From Myoxocephalus aenaeus (lineage: Eukaryota > Chordata > Actinopteri > Perciformes > Cottidae), in NCBI GenBank assembly GCA_038501785.1, contig JBAMJR010000089.1, forward strand, positions 2,352,001 to 2,416,000: a stretch of 64,000 nucleotides of DNA. The letters are read 5' to 3'. A program made the translations under genes and the position numbers. Numbering within the stretch: the stretch's first letter is position 1; every line of letters begins with the position of its first letter. A model generated the notes under the pieces. The model saw only the letters and a list, made by a program, of their open reading frames with translations, made no database searches and was not told the origin of the DNA. This document shows positions 1 through 10,858 of the stretch, one piece after another.

Positions 1-3000
1 GACAGAACACAATGGGTTCCCTGGCTGCACAAACATAAATCCGTATGCTCTCTTTGTTTCTTTTGCCAGCATATTTGCTGTTTTTTTTTTATTTTTATTT
101 TTTACTCCTGACCATTATGTTCCAAGCTCTTCAATTTCTCTGTAATTAATTTCTCCATGAATTATTTCTATTTTAACTTGCTCCTCAATTTTATCCATCT
201 CTTCCAACCACTTATCCAGTCTTACTCCAGAAAATTGAGAATCTGAAATTATAGGTAAAGTGGCGCAATGGTACAATGGCTTCAGAGCTTTGTGTGTATA
301 GAGTATTTTACAGTGGATTTGAACGCTGCCCAGCCAATCATAATAAATAACCGTAACTATCTGCCGGCCGTGCGTCACAGCCTTGATGCTACATGCACAA
401 AATCAATCCTGTTCCCTATGAACCGTAATGCAAAAGAGGAAGTGGACGTGGGTTGTCTTAGTACAGACCGTATTACCTACTGGCTATGTTCTATGAGAAT
501 ATCAGTTTTTGTAATTCCTGCTAAGACCACCTTTTTTCCCAATCTACTGTATAATTAAACTCAAACTTAAAAGCCAATTGCTTTATAAACGACCCAAGGG
601 TGATGCTATCTTTTTGTTTCACTTTAAGTGGGTATTTATTCATACATTGCCTTGTTTTCAAAACACATTTTTATAAAATACTTTTTACTTCAAGGCACAG
701 TTTCCCCCTAAAAGGCTCAGGGATAAAAAAAGAAAAAAGGCCCCATGCTTATTGTATGAGAGCCACTTCTTGTTAAGAAAACCTGCCTTTGTTTATTTAC
801 AGGGCTTTCAAGGGAGCATTTTCTGCAGCACATGATTTCCACTGGAAGTGATCTGTAATTAAAAATATGTACTGTAAAATCATAAAGAGCAGTTGCGGGC
901 CCCTGCTCACCAGAACTTTGGTTAATTTGCTCCAAATGCATGAATACTTCAGGGACCTGTGACAGAGGGGATAGACTTAGAGCTTACACGTCTGTATGGC
1001 TCCTCATCTACCTGGGACTTCAGGGCATTTCTGATGTGAAATGATCTTGATGTAATTGCTAGTCCCTGTGGGGGATTCCTCTTTGTTCAGCTAAAATAAG
1101 ACGAGCCCAAAAAAAGTGAAATCTTAAAAGTTATTTGCTCTCTTTCTCACCTTATTAGAAAACAGACAAAGGGAGTGGATCACATTGTAAGGAGTGTGAG
1201 GCTCACATTCTGTGATTGATGAATGTTAAAGGTTGAGCTTGTCCTCCTTTTTCCTGACATGTTTTTTTTTTTTTATTCTGCAGAAATCCTTGAAGCCGCT
1301 GTTGAAGAAAAGCCCTAAACTCTCCTTTTTATCTCCTCTTAGGCTGCTTTAGAGATTCCCTGTTGCTATTTAAGATGGCTAGACATGTTAATATTGGTTG
1401 GGTGTTGGTGCTATATTTTCCAGATGTCAATTACAAATACTGAAAAATACCTCTCTACCCAAAGCCTTGTTGGATAAAGTAGTAAATAAAGTAGTATATG
1501 GACATCTCAGTGCCTTAGCTTCAGTTATCCAACAGAGACAACAACAAAAAACAATTTGGTTAAAGAGAGATGGACAGATATTTGCACAAAATAAACAAAA
1601 TACTATTCCTGAGCACCAATGCACATTAAACTTTGAAACCAAAACATAACTGTTTAATTTTGTGCATGCATGCGGCACACCTACTTACATATGCAGCAGT
1701 ACTAGAAACCATATTGCAGCATTCTTCTTGTTTAATTTCTTCCTCTTATTTCTTTTTAACCTAAGCTAACGCACAGCATTTCTCTTATTTCATCTCTTTC
1801 TCTTATTTCATTTAAAGTATCTTGTCTCATCTGACTTTGAAGTCATCAACTATTCAGCAGTCGCTGTTTTGTTTTAAACATGGACTCAGAACAAATGCTG
1901 TGTGTATGAGTCAGTTATTTAAGGTGAGACAGTTGCTCGGCCTTTGAGCGGCCCTGATGTAAATATTTTGTACATCATGTCCTGCATTGGTACATACATC
2001 TTTATAGGCATTTGCATAACTCTTTTGCAGTTATCCTTGCACTTCAATATGATGGCTTGTTTCTTTTGGTGATTGTGGAAAATAACCACACACAATTTGA
2101 TCAGCCTTCTTATAAATTGATATTTCTATTGATGGATAATTTTTCTCAATTTGCAACTCTGAATTTAAACACAATGTATAATGCCTTTGTTCTCAAGTTT
2201 TCAGTGTGCCCTGCATTGGTAGGTATTTCACACAGAGCATTTTACCGTAATGGCATATTTACTGCTAAATTAATCTTCCCAAGCCAGAAGTTTCTATCTG
2301 AGACCTTATTCTAATGCTGTCACTGGGGATGTTGCAAACACAGTGGGACTTTTGGTTCATTCCCAAGGGGGAAAGAAAACAGTCTGAGTCTGAGTCAAGC
2401 TTCAGTAATGACTATTACAGTAACCTAATGCATTTTTCAAACAAGTCTCCTGCTAAGTCAAAAAACACTCAGGTTCTATAAAGTATCTCAAAATAATGAG
2501 CTTTGAAAGTTAATCTGGATTTAGCACTGCTTGTACATTTTGTGTCCTCCTCGTCTTTGAGATCAAGTTCTTTTGTACTTGCTTATTTAGCTTGAGAATA
2601 TCTATCTTCCCTTCAGTACCTCTATCATCTTACCTGCAACTGTGTGACAGTCACACAGGAAGTGCTTCACACTAGTTTCTCTTCTCAAACATGAATGTTG
2701 TTTATTCTTGGTCAACAAGTCATTGTCTCTTATTTCAAGGCAAACTGTCCAATCATGTCTGTATGGGGCATACTAATTATATAATAGGATTAGGTTTTTG
2801 TGATATTTATTTCTCATTTTCAATCCATGATTGAAATTACTTTCAGATTGTTGGTTGGCATCCAGCTAGAATCAGAAGTATTTATATCTGCTACTTCTTT
2901 CTACACTAGCAAATAACTACATTTGACGAATACATTTTTAAAGCAGTTGACAAGAGACAGCGGAAACATATGATACATATGCAGAATATGTGATATAAAC

Positions 3001-5558
3001 ATGGCTGTCATTGGGGAAAGGCCTTACTTTAGAGGTTTGTAATGCATAGAACACTCAGTGGCAGAACCTCTGCAGAAGCATGGGTTAAACAAACTGATAT
3101 AAGAATAATACACCAATCATAAGTGGGTCGTAAGAAAGTCCCACAAAGAGGTCTCAGGAAATAATTAGACAGTTACAGCTGATATTGCCACCCTGACCAA
3201 CCACGTCATTGCAGAAGCATAGCAGCCACCCTCCTGTTAACCATCAGGTAAACACTGTTCGCGCCTTCGCCGTTGTTTGAACTGTTTGCAGTATTAGTGC
3301 ATTGAGACGCCGGCTCACAGTCGCCATGTTAAGAGCCGTTGAGTGTGCAAAATAAAACCTGGTATTAATCCTATCTTGCTAGGGAGCCATATGTCTGCAG
3401 AGCTCTTTGTGTAAATAATACTTATATATATATTGCTTATGATGTTTCCTACATCACCGTATACCTACTCAACAATTACCTCATTCTAGAAATTCTATTT
3501 TACTTTTATTCACAGAACAAAGTCAAACTTCATATTTCATTCTTAATGAAACACTCTGGGCTCAGTTGCTGGCCCTGGCCTCAGTAATACATCATGTTAA
3601 CCGGAGAATGAAGGAAGAATAATGGTTATGCCTGTTGCTGCCACAAATCCAGGGATTCATGAGTGAAAGCTAAGATGAATAGGTGGCCCAACCTGACATC
3701 AAATTTCACTGTGATGGAGACACTTTTGTCCACTGGCCTTCTTTTGAAATGAGAGCTGCTGTGTATTTTTAACTCATCCCTGCAAGCCATGTGCAGGCTG
3801 GTAACAACACTGGTTAAAACCAATGTAAGGCAGAAATAACTTTCATAAAGTTCAAAAAGTGTGTCAGGAAATATGCATAAAATATATTCACATCCCCACT
3901 TGAGTTTAGCAGGTGCTTAACTGAGATATTTGCCAGAGCACTCAGGAAAGAGATATCAGCTGTTCATGTCCTATGGTAATCTTTTTCTTTGTTTTTGTGG
4001 CTTGGCAGTGGGGGGTTCAAGTGGGATTTTTATATTTCCTTATATTCATATAATATTAATATCATATTTAGTTATATTTAATAGATTTCCATGATTCCTT
4101 CTTAATGCATTCATGTGAATATGCTTTTGTTGCTGAGAAATACTTCTGGGTGTGTTTGATTAGTCATGTAAGCATCAACTATCAGGCCACTGGTAATATT
4201 AGACTAGTTTACAGAATATTGTCATGACAAAAATATATGCTTGTGCCCATTTGCCGCTGCTTTTTCTCGGTAGATGTCCATTATTAATATCCAAATGTAT
4301 TTGACACCAGAGCTTGCCCATTGATTCCAATTCAGCATCATAATGGATGTCATTGGGGCCATAACAGTAGACAGGTCTTAGCCCTCACAAAATGGTTATA
4401 AATAATTATAATTATAATTAAATACAATATTCTGACACTAATAATACAATAGGTACTTTTGATCAGCTGTCTAAGTTAAAACTCTCACATTGCAATATGT
4501 GGTACAAAACTGAAGCACTGTTTGTTTAAAAATGTCATCCCACAATGTAAGGATCAATACTATAACTCTGGCTCACACGATCTGTTGTTGAATTAACCCT
4601 GAAACTATGACCTCAGAAATATCAGACTCAATGTAAGTGAACACCTCACTGTCACACTCGTATTATTATCTTAGTCGTATTGCTTTCACAACGGTAAAGA
4701 TATTGTGTTTTGCAGGTGAAAACCAAACATCACGAGGCTTTATAAGCCTTATTTCTCGCATGATAACCCAATGATTATAATAATGAACCATAATGCTATA
4801 GTATAGGATAAAAGCTTGAATTATTCAGTCGATATGTCAAATTCTTTCACTTTTTTTTAAATCTTTTATGCCACAGCTATGCTTTCATTCTGCTTTTACT
4901 GTGTTTCCCTCATATTATAAAAAAAAAAGAGACAGGAAGGTATTGTGGCTTTATTGTCTCCTTTGCGACAAATTTCACAAAGATCACTTTTACAAGTTCC
5001 TTTTCGGAAAACCAAAACCCTGTTTCACACTGTTTTCTTTTCCTCTCCTTGACTTCACGCTTGTGTTCATTGCAATTAAGACAAGAACACTCAGGCGTAT
5101 AGATGATAGGACTAAATATTGAATTAATAGGATGCTACATATACTTTGGGTGCATGCTGATGAGTTTGTTTATTAAAAACTGCAGTTTAATTTGCAGAGT
5201 TAAAAAGGCCTCATTTGGATTTTAATTTACAGTGCACCACATTGCGAAAAATAACGATAAGAATGCTAGATTAAAAAAAAGAAGAAGAATATCTTTTTTT
5301 GCCTTTTACTATTTAGATGGCATGTTAGGGAAGGGATATTTGTTTTAAGAAGTGCTCTATCATTGGCTTGCTCTAAAATAGGAATCCATATGATTTATGT
5401 CTGTGTTAAGTACATTCCAACAACAACGGCGTTGTTACGTCGTAAAGGTCCAATAAAAAACAATCCCATAAAAGATTTAGTCCAAAACACGTGATTACAC
5501 CATAAATATCCACGAACTAGTGTTGCATTATTTCATATCAGCTGGAAGATATGAAACA
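1..5558. other. gene-free AT-rich stretch
   Basis: No coding region with recognisable content is seen. It holds homopolymer T runs (80-102, 1263-1274), short A runs and low-complexity AT sequence. A pyrimidine tract ending in CTGCAG at about 1260-1282 resembles a splice acceptor, but no reading frame after it gives a recognisable exon. A small inverted repeat AACAAC-GGC-GTTGTT lies near 5422-5436. This is most simply intronic or intergenic DNA. Confidence 0.6.
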
Positions 5559-5561
5559 TTA

Positions 5562-6265
5562 GGCTCGTTCGAGATGAGCCAGTTCTGCGCAGAATCGATC
5601 GGCGGCGATCGGCGCGCAATGCATGCCGGTTAGATTTGTGTCCGACTTGCTCCCGACTTGCTCTGACGTCATGCACACGTGGTCAACGATACTCTCACGA
5701 GAGTCAGCCGGCCGTCGATTCTACAGCCAGTCGCCGCAGTTGCTCTCCACGGACTGCGTGGCCCAGTGCATGATGGGATCATCTGATGTCGCCACATCAG
5801 GCTCTTAGATCTGACAGCAAACACCACGTGTTCTAGAAAATCCTTATTTTATGTGTAGTTGTAATACTTAACGCTTGATTGTTGACTATTCATCTCATGT
5901 TTAATCTTAAAACATATTTTGTGTGGTTGTTAATAGAAAATTGTATTTATACAACACATATCTAAACCAGTAGTAATGTATTTCACAGGCAGACACAAAA
6001 AGACCAAAGGATGCAGCTACACATACATTTCTACATAAATATATATTTACAAACACATATGAATAAATCCAAACGTGATCTGTAAACTACAAGTAGACAA
6101 AAGTTCGGAACTAACAGGAAGTCATTTTTTCTGTGACTTCCTGGGTGTACTTTGAAGGCAGCTGAAAACTGTCCGACTTGATCGCAGTTTCTTGTCAAAG
6201 CCTCCTGCTGCGGCCGCCTGCTCTCGTCTGGATTCCAGGAGAGGCGCAGCTCTAACGAACGAGCC
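5562..6265. mobile_element. 704-bp non-autonomous DNA transposon with GGCTCGTTCG termini (PIF/Harbinger-like)
   Basis: Seen: the left end GGCTCGTTCG (5562-5571) is repeated in inverted orientation as CGAACGAGCC (6256-6265). The flanking trinucleotides are TTA (5559-5561) and TAA (6266-6268). The interior is clearly more GC- and CpG-rich near the ends than its surroundings (e.g. GATCGGCGGCGATCGGCGCGC at 5597-5617 and the mirror end at 6205-6250). No transposase frame is present, so the element depends on a partner for movement. Known: PIF/Harbinger elements make 3-bp, usually TWA, duplications. The two flanks differ at one position, so the superfamily is a best guess. Confidence 0.65.
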
Positions 6266-7145
6266 TAATATCTCTGGGTGCATCCCAAGTCTCTAAATTG
6301 TCATTTCCTCGCTCCTCGCTCCTCGATTGACCCGGAAGTGGTTCTGCGCCGCCATCTTGACGGCCGTCCCAAAGCTCTTATTCTGCTCTGAGGAGCGAGG
6401 ATCGAGGAGCGAGGAGGGAAATCGGAGGAGCCATGATCGAGGAGCCCCGAGAGCGAGCGTCCAGGAAGTGTTTTAACGCTGGACACGCCACCTCACTGTT
6501 CATCTGTTATGTGATTGGACGCTGCAGCTGAGCGGACTGATCGCTGGAGTTTAATACCAGAGTGAAGACAGATTAAACTCAAGCTATATATTAAATCTGT
6601 TTTCTTATTCACCATCTGGTTAAAATATGTTCATAGTAGGTCTGAACAACAAAAGGACCACAAACAACTGTCTTCAAAGATTTGATCTGTTGTTTCCCTC
6701 AATAACTTGTATTATCTATGTAATTAAAATCAGAGAGCTGGAGAGAGGAAACACTTTTTTACAACATGTAATGAAGAGAAACTATATTTATATTGTGGGT
6801 TATTTTATAATGATGTCACAATCAGAATTTCAAAACATACCGACGTAAATAATAAATAAATAAATAAGACGCATTCCGCTGGTAGAAATGGATCCTGCGC
6901 GTATAAGCAGGACACATCACAGTATATAAATACTCAATGCAGTTTATTAAACGGTAACAGACGACAGAGAAAACATCTCCACTCTGACACTCATGATAAC
7001 TTTGTCTTTATTAATATAAGTAGTAGTTTAACACCATTAAATCAACTGAAAACATACGATAATTTTTATCAATATTTTAAGTGTATTTTTATTGGAATGT
7101 TCGCTAAAAACTCTCCGGACAAAACTCCGTCAGCTGTTAAAGCGA

Positions 7146-7197
7146 CTGACAGCTGATCAGATCTGATCAGATCTGATCAGATCTGATCAGCTGTCAG
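7146..7197. repeat. 52-bp perfect palindrome made of AGATCTGATC units
   Basis: The sequence starts CTGACAGCTGATCAG, contains repeated AGATCTGATC units, and ends CTGATCAGCTGTCAG. Read on the opposite strand it is identical over all 52 bases. It can be seen both as a 10-bp tandem repeat and as a cruciform-capable hairpin with no loop. It lies inside the transposon at 6276-8735. Confidence 0.95.
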
Positions 7198-7636
7198 GCG
7201 GCTGCAGTCATCATAAACCGACGTCGCTTCACGTGACGCATCAGAGGAAAGGACGTCTCATGTCTCTTAAAACATATTTCCTCGCGTCTTCTCTCCTCGC
7301 TTGGTTTCCTTGCGTCTCTCTATGCATCCCTGGCAGTGGTGTATAGTAACGAAGTAGAAATACTTCGTTACTGTACTTAAGTAGTTTTTGGGGATATCTG
7401 TACTCTACTTTACTATTTATATTTCTGTTTACTTTTACTTTTACTTCACTACATTTTGCAAAGAAAAATGATACTTTTACTCCGATACATTTCTCCTGAA
7501 ACCTTCGTTACTCGCTACAAAATCAAATCTATCTTTAGAAAAAAGAAAAAAAACATCGGGGACTGTGGTGGAACACAGACTCCACCAAGCAGGTTTTGCG
7601 AATCACAATGTTTTGCATTTTCCCTCTACATCCTCT

Positions 7637-8180
7637 AGTCCAGCACTCCCAAACCTTTATGCGTCACGGACCGGTTACGTGAAGACAATATTTTCACAGA
7701 CCGGGTCCGACCTCGGAAAGACGGGAGACAACGACACCCAACGTGTGTTCGTTATGTCCAGTCTACTGCTAACTAAACCTTTAGTCCAGTCTACTGCTTA
7801 ACTTATAACCCGCTGCACAAAGACAGGATGTTGAAATGGAAGCAGGTTTTCATGCTTTTTTGGCGATCTCAGGATACTTTGCCTTGGTTTCCAGATCACC
7901 GACAGAGTTGTAACAGACTTACGTTTCATTTTTAGAGTAACGTAACATCTTGACATGTGTCAAGAGATTCCGTCTGAGGTTACCACAGACGGATGTATGC
8001 GGTCATTTTTCACAATAAAACATCTTTCCGGCCTTGATTTTTTTTAATTTAATTGAAATGTTTCATTCATTCTTTCTGTGGCCCGGTACCAAGAGACCCA
8101 CAGACCGGTACCAAGAGACCCACAGACCGGTACCAAGAGACCCACAGACCGGTACCAAGAGACCCACGGCGGGCGGAATG
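7637..8180. repeat. probable older repeat inside the nested hAT, rich in ACCGGT motifs
   Basis: The left edge (AGCACTCCCAAACC, CACGGACCGG) and right edge (GCCCGGTACC...) resemble the two ends of a widespread vertebrate repeat whose ends carry 'cacggaccggt' and 'ccggtacc' sequences. The terminal bases do not pair cleanly here and no target duplication was found. It may instead be an integral part of the hAT element. Family assignment rests on recollection, not alignment. Confidence 0.35.
8083..8170 (+). repeat. 22-bp tandem repeat, four copies
   Basis: Units beginning CCGGTACCAAGAGACCCAC start at 8083, 8105, 8127 and 8149. The first three are identical and the fourth diverges in its last bases. 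The array keeps an open frame through codons such as GTKRPT/DRYQETH, which is a by-product of the repeat and not evidence of a gene. Confidence 0.95.
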
Positions 8181-8738
8181 AGCATACTTATAACCACACT
8201 GTTACAAGTCCTTCATAGTGTCATATTGCTTTTTGGAGAATTATGATGATAAGTTCATAGTAGATGCAAAAGTATACTTAGGTACAATATATTATGTTGA
8301 ACATAATATATATGGATGATCACAGCCAACCCAGTTATTGTATCAACACAACTCCTTGTCCTTGGTCACGGTGACCACAGCACTTAAAAGAATAAACTTC
8401 ATAATTCTCAAAATTCTGACCCATTGGTTTTTTATTAAAAGCATGTACTTGTACTTTTACTTTCAATACTTAAGTACATTTTATATCAGAAAAATACTTT
8501 TGATACTTAAGTACAGAAAATATCAGATACTTTAAGACTTTTACTCAAGTAGTATTTTAATAGGTGACTTTTACTTTTACTGGAGTAATTTTCCAGTAAG
8601 GTATCTTTACTTTTACTCAAGTACGGCTTTTGGGTACTTTATACACCACTGATCCCTGGTGGGAGGGACTAAGACGCAAGGAAAAGACGCAAGTGAGGGA
8701 AACGGGGATGCAATTTAGAGACTTGGGATACACCCTCT

Positions 8739-9898
8739 GGCTGCGGTCGAATAGTCCTTTTTGGTTAGGAACCTTCCTAACTGAGTGAAATGACCCGGAA
8801 GTACCTAAGTGGCCGCCATGATAAGTGCCGGTCGAATTGTCCAAACGCAAAGGAAAGGAGCTTCAATGTTTCCTAATGTATCTCCTTTAGCATAGGAACC
8901 ACTGGACCTTCCTTTACGAAAGGCCCACAATTCCTTGCGGCGGCAACATTTAAAGTGACGTTTCATTCGGCCGTTCACGAGAACAAACGATCATGACCGA
9001 CAAACGCAGATCATGTAAATAACCGTTGCTGTAACTTGGGAATACTTTCAATAATTTGTTAAACCGGCTGGAAAACTACAAACGTTACGTTGCTGAAAAC
9101 TGCTGTAAAGTAATCAAACTGACATATTTTATATTCTCTCTGGTGTTGAACTGCAGCTTCAGCCCTCACTCTTTTATTTTATTTGACTTCAGTTACAGCT
9201 TTAATGAAAGAGTTAAACTGGACGAGCTTTTCAGTCTGAGTCATGTTTCTGATTATCATCTTTTTAATCAACTATTTTGTCACATTAAAATAAAACATAT
9301 CAAGTCAACACGAGTTGTGTGATGTTTCATAAACTGTTGTCTGCATATTTTTATGATCAGATTATAATCTGCATGTAAATAAACCATAACAACAAAAAGG
9401 GATATGAGACACACATATATGACACACATCGTTGTGGGATAACGTATTTAATTCAGCATGTTTGAACCTGAACAAAGAGACAGTTTAGTAGCTTTGTGCT
9501 CTATGAAAAATACGTTGGTTTCACTTTCATATTCCTTCGTTCATTTCTATTCCAACCTCGTTATTAAAGTAATACTATGACCCGGGTTGTTTATGTCGTT
9601 ATGACACAACACTGTAAGAAGACGGACGAAGTATCTAAGATGCGCATTTTGTAGTCAATCTTCGGAACATTGTAGTTTCACCGCTGCAGACAGTGACGTC
9701 ACTAACATGCGCATCATAACTACGTCGCTTAGGGAAAGTGGAGTCGGATTTGCCAAACACCGCGGTTGTTTTCTCCTAACTCCTCATGAATTCTCCTTCC
9801 CATCTTTCCTTAACCCCGTGACGTTTTCCACAGAGGTTAAGGAAAAGTGCTTAGGGTTAGACGTTAGGAGGTAATTATTGGACTATTCGACCGCAGCC
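8739..9898. mobile_element. 1160-bp DNA transposon with 19-bp perfect inverted ends and TCT duplication
   Basis: Seen: GGCTGCGGTCGAATAGTCC at 8739-8757 is repeated in perfect inverted orientation at 9880-9898. TCT flanks both ends (8736-8738 and 9899-9901). The left TCT is the same three bases that form the right flank of the preceding element. Subterminal sequence on each side contains CCTAAC/GTTAGG and CCTTAACC/GGTTAAGG blocks. The interior has AT-rich sequence and no transposase. A PIF/Harbinger-like origin is inferred from the 3-bp duplication and the GG start. Confidence 0.85.
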
Positions 9899-9901
9899 TC
9901 T

Positions 9902-10364
9902 GTGTTTTTAGAAGCAAAGCAAGTTTGCATGAGAGCACAGATGAAAACTGACCACCAAAATGTCTGCCGAAATCTAACCTTTCTAATGAATCCTCACTTG
10001 AACCAATAGGAGCTTCATGTCCTGACTGACAGGCTGCATTACCCAACTAGAGTCTACGTTGAAGAACAGGGTCAGCCTCTCTTTCCTTACGTGGATCAAG
10101 CCTGTCACGTCGTACGGCTCAGATGACAGGCGTTTCTTATAGCCAATGAAATTGCCAAAAAAACGGGTCTAAACAAGAGGGGGTGGAGATAATCACAACA
10201 GCCTTCAGCTTCATGACACAGACCAGCTGCTGACAGATCCTCAGTTTGGCATTGAATTAGCACGAAAATGCATTTATACTTCATTTTCTCTGTGTCAGCA
10301 ATACTGGTAGTAAATATGAATAGTACCTCTATAAGTTTGCAAGACTATAAGCCTTTTTAATAGG
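9902..10364. other. gene-free stretch after the transposon train
   Basis: No gene is seen. It is moderately GC-rich at 10040-10200, with isolated CCAAT-like and CACGTCGTACG motifs, and falls back to AT-rich sequence by 10260. It may be part of an older mobile element whose right end is the TTAA-flanked sequence near 10858, but no matching left end was found. Confidence 0.4.
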
Positions 10365-10377
10365 TATATAGTATATA

Positions 10378-10426
<49 letters not shown>
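10365..10426. repeat. (TA)n microsatellite
   Basis: About 60 bp of nearly pure TA dinucleotides, interrupted by single G bases at its left side. Confidence 0.97.
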
Positions 10427-10428
<2 letters not shown>

Positions 10429-10789
10429 TGAATATTTTCAGTCTCAAAATGGAAAAAACGCAGAGACATTTCATTAGAAAAACGTGTAAAATATAGATTT
10501 TCTGTGGGATTGATATCTGCTTTTTACTTAGACTAGATAAGGCTTTTGGCTATTGTCCCATGGTGTTTTCCAGTTCATAAGTCCCATTTATAGTCATCTA
10601 CAGGCATCTATTTGCAAAGAAATGTTCAGGCGGAAATAAAAACCTTATACTTTAGTGTGTTCAAACTTATATAACTCAGTGTCAGCAGCACTTAAAGTGA
10701 TTCTGATTATTCAGGGAAGATAGCTTCAGAGTGTTACCTTTCAAAAGAGACCAAGACCATGCATTTACTCCAAATAGTTCAAGTACAGC

Positions 10790-10858
10790 TTACAATTTAC
10801 TTTGGGTATACCTGAATAGGCGTTTTTCGGCAAATTTTACAGGAACGCTAAGAGGTTA
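10790..10858 (-). mobile_element. possible right end of a TTAA-type DNA transposon
   Basis: Read on the minus strand, the sequence starts at a TTAA and continues CCTCTTAGCGTTCCTG, followed by a less distinctive region with GGTATACCCAAAG. This resembles piggyBac/Kolobok-type termini that abut a TTAA target. No partner terminus with TTAA was found to the left, so the element would be truncated. This is a tentative call. Confidence 0.3.

Larger units (their letters stand above)
7334..8651. mobile_element. nested hAT-type transposon, 1318 bp, with perfect 8-bp duplication ATCCCTGG
   Basis: Seen: the ends are CAGTGGTGTATA at the left (7334-7345) and TATA-CACCACTG at the right (to 8651), with subterminal blocks rich in CTTAAGTA/TACTTAAG and ACTTTTACT on both sides. 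The 8 bases ATCCCTGG occur immediately outside both ends (7326-7333 and 8652-8659). Known: 8-bp duplications and CAGTG-type ends are typical of hAT elements. No transposase frame is seen, so it is non-autonomous. Its centre (about 7637-8180) carries further repeat-like sequence with CACGGACCGG motifs and a tandem array. Confidence 0.92.
6276..8735. mobile_element. 2.46-kb DNA transposon (about 1.13 kb without its nested hAT), 25-bp inverted ends, TCT duplication
   Basis: Seen: the 25-bp left end (6276-6300, beginning GGGTGCATCCCAAGTCTC) matches the right end (8711-8735) in inverted orientation with a single mismatch. TCT flanks it on both sides (6273-6275 and 8736-8738). The interior has an inverted pair of purine/pyrimidine blocks built from CTCGCTCCTCG (about 6307-6327) and GAGCGAGGATCGAGGAGCG (about 6392-6414), a CCGGAAGTG motif, and a 52-bp palindrome. 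No transposase is recognisable. A hAT element (7334-8651) interrupts it close to its right end. The 3-bp duplication suggests the PIF/Harbinger superfamily; this is inference. Confidence 0.8.

Noticed and set aside
1255..1350. Splice-acceptor-like tract (T run, then CTGCAG) followed by a short open frame
   Set aside because: None of the three frames after it resembles alpha-catenin or another known exon, and stop codons follow within about 25 codons.
3110..3460. GC-richer segment with an AATAAA signal and a possible TG...CA outline, considered as a solo LTR
   Set aside because: No matching TG start with a flanking 4-6-bp duplication could be found, so the LTR idea has no direct support.
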